A stretch of 17,885 nucleotides of DNA from Nitrospinae bacterium RIFCSPLOWO2_12_FULL_45_22 (GCA_001803565.1 MHDQ01000294.1:1-17885); one strand, 5' to 3'. Positions 7,687 through 14,779 are shown, counted from the stretch's first letter. Translations and numbers: made by a program. The notes: a model not told the origin generated them from the letters alone.

Positions 7687-9002
7687 TTAAGCAACTCTTT
7701 TATTCTGGGAACAATCTTTTTATAGACAGGCTGGTAGTTTAAAACCCTGCGCCGCATCTGAGCCAGCGCCTCCAGGGAGTGTTCCGCGGCATATATCATA
7801 TACGGCTCATCGGTCAGCCAAAAGTCATCATCAATGATCCACTGGCGTTTACACTGCTGATGTAACTTGGTGCCCGGCAGTATCCATAGGCCGCCGATAC
7901 ACCCTATCTCATCAGGCTGTGTTCTTTTCAGGAAATTGATGGTGTCGCTGACCGTTTCCTCTGTCTCTCCCACATTTCCGATGATTATAAGGGCAGTGGC
8001 CTTCAATCCTACCTGTTTGCAAAGCCGGATGGCCCGTTCCGAGACAGCAACACTATTCTCCTTTCCCATTCTTTCCAAAAGCAGCGGCGAACCGGTTTCA
8101 ATGCCAAAAGCTATATTATAGCAACCGGCCTCTTTCAGTTTTTGCAGAACGGCCTCATCAACGCAATCAGTTCTGGTGGTAACATGAAACGCAATATTGA
8201 GCCGCCGTGCGATTATCTGATCACAGAGAGCAATCGTCGCCTGGCGGTTAACAGTCATGGTGTCATCTGCAAAGCAGAAATGGCGTATCCCGAAATCCCT
8301 ATAAAGCAGCTCGATTTCATCAACCATGTTCCCGGGAGATCTGTGTCTCCACGTTTTCCAAATCCACCAGGTGGAACAAAATTCGCAATGCCCCTTGCAG
8401 CCGCGCGAGAAAATGACAGAAACACGAGTCTCCCGCGACAGATCTATCCCTCGCACTACCCCTTCGCCTCTGGCCGGATATTTCTTCAGGTCAACCAGGT
8501 GCCAGGCCGGGAACGGGACATCATCAAGGTTTTCCACATATTTCCTGGCGGCAGTCTTTACTGCCTTGCCGTTATCCTGGTAAACCAGGCCGTTAATATG
8601 TGCGGGGTCTTTACCCTGGGCAATTTCCAGAAATGTTTCTTCCCCTTCCCCAATGACAATATAGTCAACAAAAGGATAGTGCTCCATAATCTGGCCATGC
8701 ATGATAGTCGGATGGGCTCCGCCCAGGACTACCGGGATGCTCCGGTCAAAGGCCTTGACTATTTGCGCCGCTTCCAGTGCCTTTTTACGGCCTGGGGTCA
8801 GGCAGGTTATTCCGACTAAGCCGGGCTTGAAATCCAGAATAGCCCGCTGCACGGCATCTCTGCCCTCCAGGTAGCCGTCGACTATTTTCACCTCAAAACC
8901 ATGTTTCAACAAGGTTCCCGCCAGGTAAAGAAGTCCCAAGGGCGGGTTGGAAAACCCGTCCTGCCCAGAACCGAAGGGATTAACAAGCAGCACCCCCTTC
9001 AT
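7683..9002 (-). CDS. B12-binding-domain radical SAM enzyme
   Basis: A 439-residue class B-type radical SAM protein. The N-terminal 130 residues form a cobalamin-binding-like Rossmann domain (VLLVNPF, PPLGLLYLAGTL, VVLGGAHPT at 91-99, GEGEE at 118-122). The radical SAM barrel carries Cx3Cx2C at C202, C206 and C209 (GCKGHCEFCS), and AFGIETGS (298-305) is a conserved barrel strand seen in this superfamily. No classical base-off DxHxxG motif is visible, which is common in this subgroup. Members include C- and P-methyltransferases and ring-modifying enzymes, so a C-methylated or rearranged sugar is possible but unproven. It shares 4-base ATGA overlaps with both neighbours (flippase upstream, zinc-ribbon methyltransferase downstream), tying it firmly to the glycan operon. 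Confidence 0.92.
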   Translation of the reverse strand: MKGVLLVNPFGSGQDGFSNPPLGLLYLAGTLLKHGFEVKIVDGYLEGRDAVQRAILDFKPGLVGITCLTPGRKKALEAAQIVKAFDRSIPVVLGGAHPTIMHGQIMEHYPFVDYIVIGEGEETFLEIAQGKDPAHINGLVYQDNGKAVKTAARKYVENLDDVPFPAWHLVDLKKYPARGEGVVRGIDLSRETRVSVIFSRGCKGHCEFCSTWWIWKTWRHRSPGNMVDEIELLYRDFGIRHFCFADDTMTVNRQATIALCDQIIARRLNIAFHVTTRTDCVDEAVLQKLKEAGCYNIAFGIETGSPLLLERMGKENSVAVSERAIRLCKQVGLKATALIIIGNVGETEETVSDTINFLKRTQPDEIGCIGGLWILPGTKLHQQCKRQWIIDDDFWLTDEPYMIYAAEHSLEALAQMRRRVLNYQPVYKKIVPRIKELLK

Positions 9003-10498
9003 ATTTTTTCTTCGCCTCTTCCCGCGACTTTCAGGAAGTGATCCCTGAATTCTTCGAGGATGTTTTTGTTCAACATGTACATAATGCCAAGGTAAATCAT
9101 GATACCAGCGCAGAATATGCCCGAAACCGTCACAAGAGTGGCCTGAAGCTGCATAGCAGCCACTTTACAGATACCGCCTGCACCTATCGCCGCGCATAGC
9201 TGCCATTTAACATTCCCGCTTAATGAAATTTTCACCCGTTCCGCCCGCAACACCCGCCTGTATATGAGATAGAATAACACGCCGATAATGGGTTGATTGA
9301 AGGCTATCCCGTTAAAACCAAATACTATCACAAACGGTATACCCAGTCCCCATTCAAGGGCCAGCAGCGTCACCATCATTTTCAGCAGAATCCCGGATTT
9401 GCCGACAGCCAGAATGGCGCTATACATGGGCAGCACAATGCCGACAATCAGCGGAGAGGTGCAGTAGAAATAATACGCCCAGAGTCCGGGCAGCCATTTG
9501 TTTGTAAAAACAACATGTACAATCTCCGGACCGAGGGCAACCATCAAAGCCGTGACAGGGAACATCACCAGGGTAATACACCGGATCGAGCGCTCAACCG
9601 CTCTTGCCAAAAGCTCACGATCTTCCTGTATTCTGGAAAAAGCTGGGAACGCCACCCTGCCGAAGGTTTCCGACAGCATAAGCGGAGCAAAGGCAAGACT
9701 CTTCGCCCAGTTCACATACCCCACCGCCACCGCCCCCGCGTACATGCCGACAAAAACAGGGGTTACCGCGTCCTTGATGAAGCCCAGAATGCTGTTGCCC
9801 TGGTATGGAAGCCCGAACCGGACCAAATCCTTCACCGCGGCAAAGCGAAACTGCGGCGCGGGCCGCCATGCGGAAAGCGAATACATAACAACCACCCCGA
9901 AAAGCGCCCTCACAAGCGCCGCGATGATGAAACTCCACACCTCAAAGCCTGTCAGGGCAAACGAAATAGCGGCAATATAGAATGCAATAGTCTCCGTGAT
10001 ATCCACCAAAGCAATCCGGTTAAAGTCCACCTTCCGCTCCATTAAAATCGCCGGAATGGTTTTCAACGAGGCAAACGCGAAGCTGACGGCCATGGCCCTG
10101 ATGAGCCAGACTCCGGTGGGCGGCAGGGAGGGGTAAATTATCAGCGCCAGCGGTGCGGCAACCATTACGATACCCGCGACACACCAGACTAGTACCTGCT
10201 GCAGCCAGAAAGTTGTAGAAATCTCTTCGCGGCTCAGTTTCCCCTTTTTCTGGATGAGCGCCGCCCCGATTCCCACATCAGCAAAAGTGGAAAAAAACTG
10301 CACCACAAAAATGACGATGGCATAAATTCCGAACACCTGGGGAGCAAGCAAGCGGGCCAGAATAATATTGGCAGCAAAGCAAATCAGTCTGACGGCTACC
10401 TGCCTTTTGATGAGAACGCCGATGCCGCTAAAGGTTTTTTTCTTCAGCTCCACAAGACTGTCCGCTTGTCCCAGGCCTGCCGCAGAAAAATCATTCAT
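8999..10498 (-). CDS. Wzx-like polysaccharide flippase (MOP superfamily)
   Basis: A 499-residue polytopic inner-membrane protein of the polysaccharide-transporter branch of the MOP exporter superfamily, expected to flip lipid-linked repeat units to the periplasmic side. The N-terminal signature is clear: a GIGVLIKRQVAVRLICFAANI helix, LLAPQVFGIYAI, FADVGIGAALIQKKG and ISTTFWLQQVL match WzxC/TuaB/AmsL-type proteins. About 12-14 hydrophobic segments are spread over the length, with FGLPYQGNSILGFIKD opening the second half. The start is ATG at 10498, with AAGGGGCG a few bases upstream. A TCAT tetranucleotide is repeated three times (10492-10503) at the start, giving an out-of-frame ATG 4 bases upstream. 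A 145-base gap separates it from the upstream methyltransferase, so it may lead its own transcript. The stop overlaps the B12 radical SAM start by 4 bases. Confidence 0.93.
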   Translation of the reverse strand: MNDFSAAGLGQADSLVELKKKTFSGIGVLIKRQVAVRLICFAANIILARLLAPQVFGIYAIVIFVVQFFSTFADVGIGAALIQKKGKLSREEISTTFWLQQVLVWCVAGIVMVAAPLALIIYPSLPPTGVWLIRAMAVSFAFASLKTIPAILMERKVDFNRIALVDITETIAFYIAAISFALTGFEVWSFIIAALVRALFGVVVMYSLSAWRPAPQFRFAAVKDLVRFGLPYQGNSILGFIKDAVTPVFVGMYAGAVAVGYVNWAKSLAFAPLMLSETFGRVAFPAFSRIQEDRELLARAVERSIRCITLVMFPVTALMVALGPEIVHVVFTNKWLPGLWAYYFYCTSPLIVGIVLPMYSAILAVGKSGILLKMMVTLLALEWGLGIPFVIVFGFNGIAFNQPIIGVLFYLIYRRVLRAERVKISLSGNVKWQLCAAIGAGGICKVAAMQLQATLVTVSGIFCAGIMIYLGIMYMLNKNILEEFRDHFLKVAGRGEEKI

Positions 10499-10643
10499 TC
10501 ATACGCCCCTTATTGGCCGCCCTGCCGCCAAAAGGGCTGCTCATGCTCTAAAAGCATACCCGCATCCCCATACCGATTCCGAAAGGCTTCCCCCCTGGCC
10601 CGCCTTTCACTTTTCCCATCAACCGATTACTGGCCTTAATCTC
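10499..10643. other. Intergenic leader upstream of the flippase with two small hairpins
   Basis: This 145-base gap is the largest break in the run 1-11699. Two adjacent inverted repeats are visible: GCCCT (10519-10523) with AGGGC (10533-10537), and ATGCT (10543-10547) with AGCAT (10553-10557). On the minus strand they would form small hairpins just ahead of the flippase start. I could not match them to a known riboswitch, a JUMPstart/ops element or a terminator with a T tract. Both strands contain short open frames here, but none has a recognisable product. Confidence 0.3.
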
Positions 10644-11699
10644 TCATTTTTTTATATTAGCGTTGTTAAATATTTCAGGGTAGAGTTCCTGGAATTTCCC
10701 GGAAGAAAACAGGAAAACAATACCATCAACGATTGGGAACTCGCTGGCGCATACAGAGCATAAAATTCCGCGCTCTTTTTGAATAAGCTTTGATTCCTGC
10801 CCCGTCTCCCTGCATACGGGGCAAATAAGAATATCCTTAATGGAAATATCTTTTGGAATACTATTGCCTGGTTTACGGCAAATTCCGTGAATTTCCCCGC
10901 CAAACAAATATGCAAAAAGAAATTTCAAATAGTTTGTGGGATTGAACAATTCCGACTTAATATTCTTAATGGCGCGCAAAAACACTTGTTTATCTTCGAA
11001 TCCGCTTAAAGCCTGCCTCCAAACGCCTATTGGTATCCGCTCATTCTCAATAACGCCATACTTTACTTCGTTGCAATTTGTTTTGGAAAAAAAGAAATTA
11101 AAAATGTTGCCCACCTTGCTTGTCTTGGCAGGTTCCTTTGAATAAATTTTTTTGCCTTTATATAAATTAACATAGAGAACTTTCTTGAACGGCTCTTCAT
11201 TTACCGCAAAATATCCACCGGGCGAAAGAACGCGATAAATTTCCTTCACAATCGGGGTCGGGTCGGGAAAATGATGCAGCGTTTGATAACAAAAAACAAA
11301 AGGAATGGAACCGGTCATAAAGGGCAGCTTGTTCGCGTCACAGCAGATTCTAAATGGGACCTTGTTTTTATTAAAAACGCCCTTGTAATAATCACAGCTT
11401 TTAAGCATGTCGTATGATATATCCACGGCCGCCCCGGCCGTATCAAGATCATTTTCCATAACCAGGGATCTTTGACACCGCTCCGCGCCGATTTCCACAA
11501 AGGGGGGCCTCACTATATTCTTTCCTTTCAGCAATGTCATTTGCTCCAGTGTTTTTTTCATTCTTTCACCAAGGATTTTTGAAATTTCTTTGCCGTCAAA
11601 CTCATCTTCAAAAACACTTTCCCCCTCAACTTGCTGGTTAAAGAGCTTCCTTCTAAATTCAATTTCGCCCTTCTGTGCCCGCGCGGATTGCTGTTCCAT
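10644..11699 (-). CDS. Methyltransferase-like protein with C-terminal Trm112-type zinc ribbon
   Basis: A 351-residue protein. The first 200 residues look like a class I methyltransferase: FVEIGAERCQRS (67-78) is a degenerate motif I, VDIS (92-95) holds the ribose-contact Asp, CDANKLPF follows at 120-127, then YQTLHHFPDP (138-147) and YRVLSPGGYFAVNEEPF (155-171). The C-terminus is a separate small domain with CPVC (293-296) and CSVC (314-317), followed by FPIVDGIVFLF, the Trm112/UPF0434 zinc-ribbon pattern. The combination is a known but poorly characterised arrangement in polysaccharide loci. The ATG at 11697-11699 has AGGGGTGAG about 12 bases upstream. Upstream is a decayed region holding an ABC-permease remnant whose homology ends where this ribosome-binding site begins. 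The substrate is unknown. Confidence 0.83.
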   Translation of the reverse strand: MEQQSARAQKGEIEFRRKLFNQQVEGESVFEDEFDGKEISKILGERMKKTLEQMTLLKGKNIVRPPFVEIGAERCQRSLVMENDLDTAGAAVDISYDMLKSCDYYKGVFNKNKVPFRICCDANKLPFMTGSIPFVFCYQTLHHFPDPTPIVKEIYRVLSPGGYFAVNEEPFKKVLYVNLYKGKKIYSKEPAKTSKVGNIFNFFFSKTNCNEVKYGVIENERIPIGVWRQALSGFEDKQVFLRAIKNIKSELFNPTNYLKFLFAYLFGGEIHGICRKPGNSIPKDISIKDILICPVCRETGQESKLIQKERGILCSVCASEFPIVDGIVFLFSSGKFQELYPEIFNNANIKK

Positions 11700-11716
11700 A
11701 ATTCAATTCTTCTCAC

Positions 11717-11856
11717 CCCTGAAATGGTCTGTTTATAGCGTACCTTGATATCTCGTTTGGTAAGAAAATAGAGCAGTTCTCTATAATTCCATAACTCTTT
11801 TAAGTCAACTGGTATCCATCAGAGATTTGAAAGATAATTTTGACCCTCTTTGGCAC
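11717..11856 (-). pseudogene. N-terminal remnant of a Wzm-type polysaccharide ABC exporter permease
   Basis: Minus-strand translation from 11818 down to 11717 reads WIPVDL, then KELWNYRELLYFLTKRDIK, then VRYKQTISG. This is the highly conserved N-terminal cytoplasmic segment of ABC-2-type O-antigen/capsule export permeases (usually ...YRELLYFLVWRDIKVRYKQT...). The frame is closed by a TGA at 11819-11821. The residues expected just before it (KIIFQISDG) are in another frame up to a possible GTG at 11854-11856, so a frameshift is implied. Similarity ends after about 34 codons, before the first membrane helix would start, and the frame then runs into unrelated sequence and the next gene. I infer a deletion that removed the rest of the permease. 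No partner ATPase (Wzt) is in the window. I am fairly sure of the family and sure that the copy is non-functional. Confidence 0.72.
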
Positions 11857-12024
11857 GATATTTGTAATTTTCTTAAACCTTGCTAAATTTGAGTTTCGGT
11901 GGCATTACTATTTCATCATAGATTTTCTGAGGTTTTTGATTCAAATAGTTGAGCCCGGTAGTACTCGCAACCTTCCCGTCTGTATAGCCCTCAACCCTTT
12001 GCTGAACGCCATTTACAGTCCGGC
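11857..12024. other. Non-coding or decayed stretch between gene remnants
   Basis: Together with the permease remnant this makes a 325-base interval with no intact gene. On the minus strand one frame is open for more than 55 codons and ends at a TAA at 11873-11875. It reads through GYTDGKVASTTGLNYLNQ, but has no start, no ribosome-binding site and no family I recognise. A plus-strand frame at 11840-12058 also lacks recognisable content. The string TGACCCTCTTTGGCAC on the plus strand (11841-11856) faintly recalls insertion-sequence ends, but no partner inverted repeat was found. It is best described as degraded DNA of unknown origin. Confidence 0.4.
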
Positions 12025-12492
12025 CTACCGGCAGAGGAGCGTTGTCTCGCCATCGTGAAAGATCGTTTTTATTCGTACATCAGGACTTTTTATATATATA
12101 TCGGCATAGGCACCATCAAAGATAAGACAAGTATTTTCTTTTAGCCTTTTATAGGTTCCCTCAGAGACGGTAAGATTTAAGGGCTTATCCAATCCATGGA
12201 AAGCAGCCAGGTAATAACTCAGGCGATATTTCCAACCCAGGCCAGGTACAATTACTTCATTGGGCTGGTAATCTGATAGCACTTCTACGATCTTTTGGTA
12301 CTTCTTTTCTCCTCCTTCAAGCTGAAAATAATACCTATGCCTGGCCGCAGCCTTCGCCATGCCCATCAAGGAGGTTGTGATCAGAAAAATCATAATCCCG
12401 GTAAAAACTATCCTTCCATATTTTTCTGCTTTGATTTTTGAGAGGGCATAAGCAATGATAAGAAGGAGCGGTATGGTAATAACAGATTCCAT
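12025..12492 (-). pseudogene. C-terminal fragment of a membrane protein, possibly a GT39/ArnT-like glycosyltransferase
   Basis: The first ATG gives 155 codons, but the frame is open back to the TGA of the upstream O-antigen ligase gene at 12520-12522, reading YASDNALPR before that Met. The piece has two hydrophobic segments (about 4-17 and 29-47) and then a soluble tail of about 105 residues. The pattern of charged residues before a P-containing helix, then a final helix and a periplasmic tail, resembles the end of polyprenyl-phosphate-sugar-dependent GT-C glycosyltransferases, which are normally 450 residues or longer. No Shine-Dalgarno is visible before the ATG. I therefore read it as the 3' end of a larger gene lost in a rearrangement. 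It could still be expressed by reinitiation, since it starts 27 bases after the upstream stop. Family assignment is tentative. Confidence 0.5.
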
Positions 12493-12519
12493 CCTTGGTA
12501 AGGCATTATCGGAGGCATA

Positions 12520-13881
12520 TCATCTGGAAGGAACGGTATCATCCTTTTCTAGATGAGGGAATATTACTAGAACCCCAGCCAGCAGCCAGAAAGGTTCCAT
12601 AATTCGAACAATAATAAAGGTATTAGTACCAAGAGCATGAAAGGCCAGGGCAATAAAGCCACACAGGTATCCCAACGCCAGGCCTTTAGAATAATGATCT
12701 GTTCCCTCTCTGAATCTCCGATATGCTACCCGGAATAGAGAATGCCACAGATTAAGAAAGGCTATCAGACCTATTATCCCGGTTTCTAGCAAAGTTCGGG
12801 GGATCTGAGCATCCATAAAGCCATAACCAGTCACCCCATAACCCAACACCGGTTTTTTAATAAAATCCCGAAAGGCATCCCTCCAGGCCATTACCCTCTG
12901 CGAGGTAGAGGTATCGAGTCTAACCCCTCCAAGCTTCACTTGACCCTGCTCTGCAGGTTGGGTAAAGGTATAGAGCATCCTCTCCTTCATAGCGGTAGGG
13001 AGAACAAACGGGCCGATAAGGATACCCAGCACCAGGCCTATCACTAACGGCTTCTTATTCTCACTGAAGATTAATAAAGAAAAGTACATAGGGATAAAGG
13101 CTATATAGGATACCCGAGATAAAGTGAAAATAAAGGCTGGAAATGCAGTTAAGATCACGACAACCAGCATAATTTTATAATATCCGTGCCCATTCCTTAG
13201 ATACAAAAGCAACCCTGCAGCAAGGCCCATTATAAGTAGCAGGTAGCCCCCGAAGGTATTAGGCTCACCCATTTCCCCTTCAAAAGGTGCTGTGAGCCTT
13301 TGCCCGGTCGGAATCTGGTATAGGCCATACAAGGAGGCTAAGAAACAGGTAAGCAAAACACAGAACACCAGTCTTTTTGCCTGTTTCTGACTATGGAGAT
13401 GGTTTGCTACCATGAAATAAACAATAAAATATTCTATGTACTTTAGGACAAATAGAGAGCCCCCTAAAAACTTTACCCGCCCCATCACCATTCCCCAGGC
13501 AGTAGAAAAGATACAAGCGAGGATAAAGAGTAAAATGGGTATGTTTAACGGAGTTTTTATAAACAACCCCAATTCTTTATGCGCTGCATTCCTGGCAAAC
13601 CAGCTAAATCCAATGAGCAGCAGCAAAAAGTCATCCAACCGAAGCGTAATCCCCCGGCCAACAAGGGCACTGTCATCAAACTTACTTAATATTATCTCCG
13701 GGCCCAACAGCATAGAGAAGATAAGGATATACAACGCAGCCTCGAGGTTGAAAAAGCTGATGGTAAAGATTGCTATTCCAGCTATTACCATAAGGGCCGT
13801 AGTCGGCTTTATCTGGGTATTAAGAAATGCTAAAACAAGAGTTACTGCGATTATTCCTGTCCAGAAGGCCAATCTATTCAT
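12520..13881 (-). CDS. O-antigen ligase/polymerase-like membrane protein (Wzy_C/WaaL family)
   Basis: A 453-residue polytopic membrane protein with 10 or more predicted helices and one large periplasmic loop. Family marks are EGEMGEPNTFGGYLL (201-215, the PN-x-G element), FTLSRVSYIAF (252-262), and in the main loop SQRVMAWRDAFRDFIKKPVLG (327-347), then GYGVTGYGF. ETGIIGLIAFL (366-376) is the conserved helix after the loop, and His415 is a candidate catalytic residue. Such proteins either polymerise lipid-linked repeat units (Wzy) or ligate glycan to lipid A-core (WaaL) or protein at the periplasmic face; sequence alone does not separate these. The C-terminus appears complete. The codons after its TGA stay open in the same frame into the fragment at 12025-12492. 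A palindromic repeat lies just upstream. Confidence 0.9.
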   Translation of the reverse strand: MNRLAFWTGIIAVTLVLAFLNTQIKPTTALMVIAGIAIFTISFFNLEAALYILIFSMLLGPEIILSKFDDSALVGRGITLRLDDFLLLLIGFSWFARNAAHKELGLFIKTPLNIPILLFILACIFSTAWGMVMGRVKFLGGSLFVLKYIEYFIVYFMVANHLHSQKQAKRLVFCVLLTCFLASLYGLYQIPTGQRLTAPFEGEMGEPNTFGGYLLLIMGLAAGLLLYLRNGHGYYKIMLVVVILTAFPAFIFTLSRVSYIAFIPMYFSLLIFSENKKPLVIGLVLGILIGPFVLPTAMKERMLYTFTQPAEQGQVKLGGVRLDTSTSQRVMAWRDAFRDFIKKPVLGYGVTGYGFMDAQIPRTLLETGIIGLIAFLNLWHSLFRVAYRRFREGTDHYSKGLALGYLCGFIALAFHALGTNTFIIVRIMEPFWLLAGVLVIFPHLEKDDTVPSR

Positions 13882-13897
13882 TTGTTATTAATGATTA

Positions 13898-13983
13898 AAT
13901 TAACGCAGGCTAAAGCCTGCGACTACCCCAAAACCGCATTATTAAGATGAAAATTCCTATGCAATTTAATTAACGCAGGCTAA
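13898..13983. repeat. Dispersed palindromic repeat: one full hairpin and a half copy in direct orientation
   Basis: The 16-base string AATTAACGCAGGCTAA occurs at 13898-13913 and again at 13968-13983. In the first copy it continues into a perfect inverted repeat, CGCAGGCT (13904-13911) with AGCCTGCG (13914-13921), a strong hairpin. The second copy lacks the right arm and runs directly into coding sequence: the last codons (LSLR plus stop) of the 13970-14722 gene lie inside it. The hairpin core has the look of the short mobile palindromes scattered through many environmental genomes. There is no T tract suggesting a dedicated terminator. Confidence 0.7.
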
Positions 13984-14722
13984 GGGTGGTGAGAATCTCA
14001 CAAATGTATCTCTTCCCTGCAAGAAAATGAGAAGGGTTTACTTCCATAGTAAGGGTTCGGTCATAACCACTGGCCCGGAGCAGTTTCAAGATGGAATAAA
14101 AATCTATAGAGCCTTCCCCCAATGGAAGGTGGAGATCGTCCTCTACCCGGTTCCCACCATAATTATCGTGGAGGTGCACATGCCATAGGTGGGTACTATA
14201 CCTCTTTATGAGTTCATAGGAGGTATTTATCGGACTCAAGAGTTCTCCATGACCCACATCCAGAGTTAGTCGTAATCCGGTCATGGTTTGTATCGCACAA
14301 GCCAGGTCATCACCCCATTCGCTCATATTTTCCAGACAGATAATAACCCCTTTGGTATCGGCATAATCTACCAACCTCTTCAAGATTTCTATCTTGCCCA
14401 GGATCGTTTCTGGGGGGATAAAGCGGTGATCCAGCCAGAAATGTATCGTTATTAAGCCAATATTCAGTTCGTGGGCCAGACCAATGAGCTCTTTCATGGT
14501 TGGGGCAAAGACTTCTTTCAGGTTGTGTAGTTGCCAGGGATCACCTTCTTTAGCCCCATGGGCCAGATAACCTATCTGGTATCTGTCCTGCAGTATTTTC
14601 CAGGAGTTTATATTTAGGCGATCCTTTACCGGGTCGAAGAGGGATATCTCAGCAAAATCTAGTCCTATCTTACCAATATATTCTACCTGCTCCAGAGAAT
14701 GGGCACGGCCTCCTATTTTCAT
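13970..14722 (-). CDS. Xylose-isomerase-like TIM-barrel protein (sugar phosphate isomerase/epimerase family)
   Basis: A 250-residue single-domain TIM barrel of the AP-endonuclease-2/xylose-isomerase-like superfamily. Metal-ligand positions stand out: H94 (TIHFW), E131 (CLENMS), D155 and H158 (LDVGH), H185 and D186 (HLHDN), and E227 (MEVNP). This is the normal His/Glu/Asp set for a divalent-metal isomerase or epimerase, or an endonuclease IV-type enzyme. With glycan genes downstream, a sugar isomerase/epimerase role is the simplest inference, but the superfamily is functionally broad. The start is ATG at 14722, preceded by a weak GGGGGTT ribosome-binding site. The last four residues and stop are encoded within a copy of a dispersed repeat, so the native C-terminus may have been replaced. 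The gene is flanked by repeats on both sides, and its membership of the polysaccharide operon is uncertain. Confidence 0.85.
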   Translation of the reverse strand: MKIGGRAHSLEQVEYIGKIGLDFAEISLFDPVKDRLNINSWKILQDRYQIGYLAHGAKEGDPWQLHNLKEVFAPTMKELIGLAHELNIGLITIHFWLDHRFIPPETILGKIEILKRLVDYADTKGVIICLENMSEWGDDLACAIQTMTGLRLTLDVGHGELLSPINTSYELIKRYSTHLWHVHLHDNYGGNRVEDDLHLPLGEGSIDFYSILKLLRASGYDRTLTMEVNPSHFLAGKRYICEILTTLSLR

Positions 14723-14779
14723 GCCAGAACCCCCATTTTATGTAATTTCAGTGGCATCCTTCATTGTCAAATTAATGAG

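Noticed and set aside
8142-8819. Long plus-strand open frame (225 codons) opposite the B12 radical SAM gene
   Set aside because: It lies entirely antisense to a gene with clear catalytic motifs; its translation shows no recognisable family and no ribosome-binding site.
9293-10045. Long plus-strand open frame (250 codons) opposite the flippase gene
   Set aside because: It is a shadow in a G+C-rich coding region; its His/Arg/Gln-rich composition is typical of an antisense frame.
10499-10643. Cyclic di-GMP (GEMM) riboswitch ahead of the flippase
   Set aside because: Some G-rich strings and small hairpins are present, but the conserved GEMM core elements and paired architecture could not be found.
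11840-12058. Plus-strand 72-codon frame in the scar zone as a small gene
   Set aside because: There is no ribosome-binding site or recognisable domain, and it overlaps the 3' end of the minus-strand fragment.
12520-12522. In-frame TGA between the O-antigen ligase gene and the following fragment as a selenocysteine codon
   Set aside because: The ligase ends in a normal charged tail, the following piece resembles a different protein's C-terminus, and I saw no SECIS-like hairpin directly after the TGA.
13904-13921. Perfect hairpin as an intrinsic terminator
   Set aside because: No uninterrupted T run follows on either strand, and the motif looks like a dispersed repeat with a second partial copy 70 bases away.
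13898-13983. CRISPR-like repeat-spacer unit
   Set aside because: There are only two copies, the second incomplete and reaching into a coding sequence; there are no further repeats and no cas genes.
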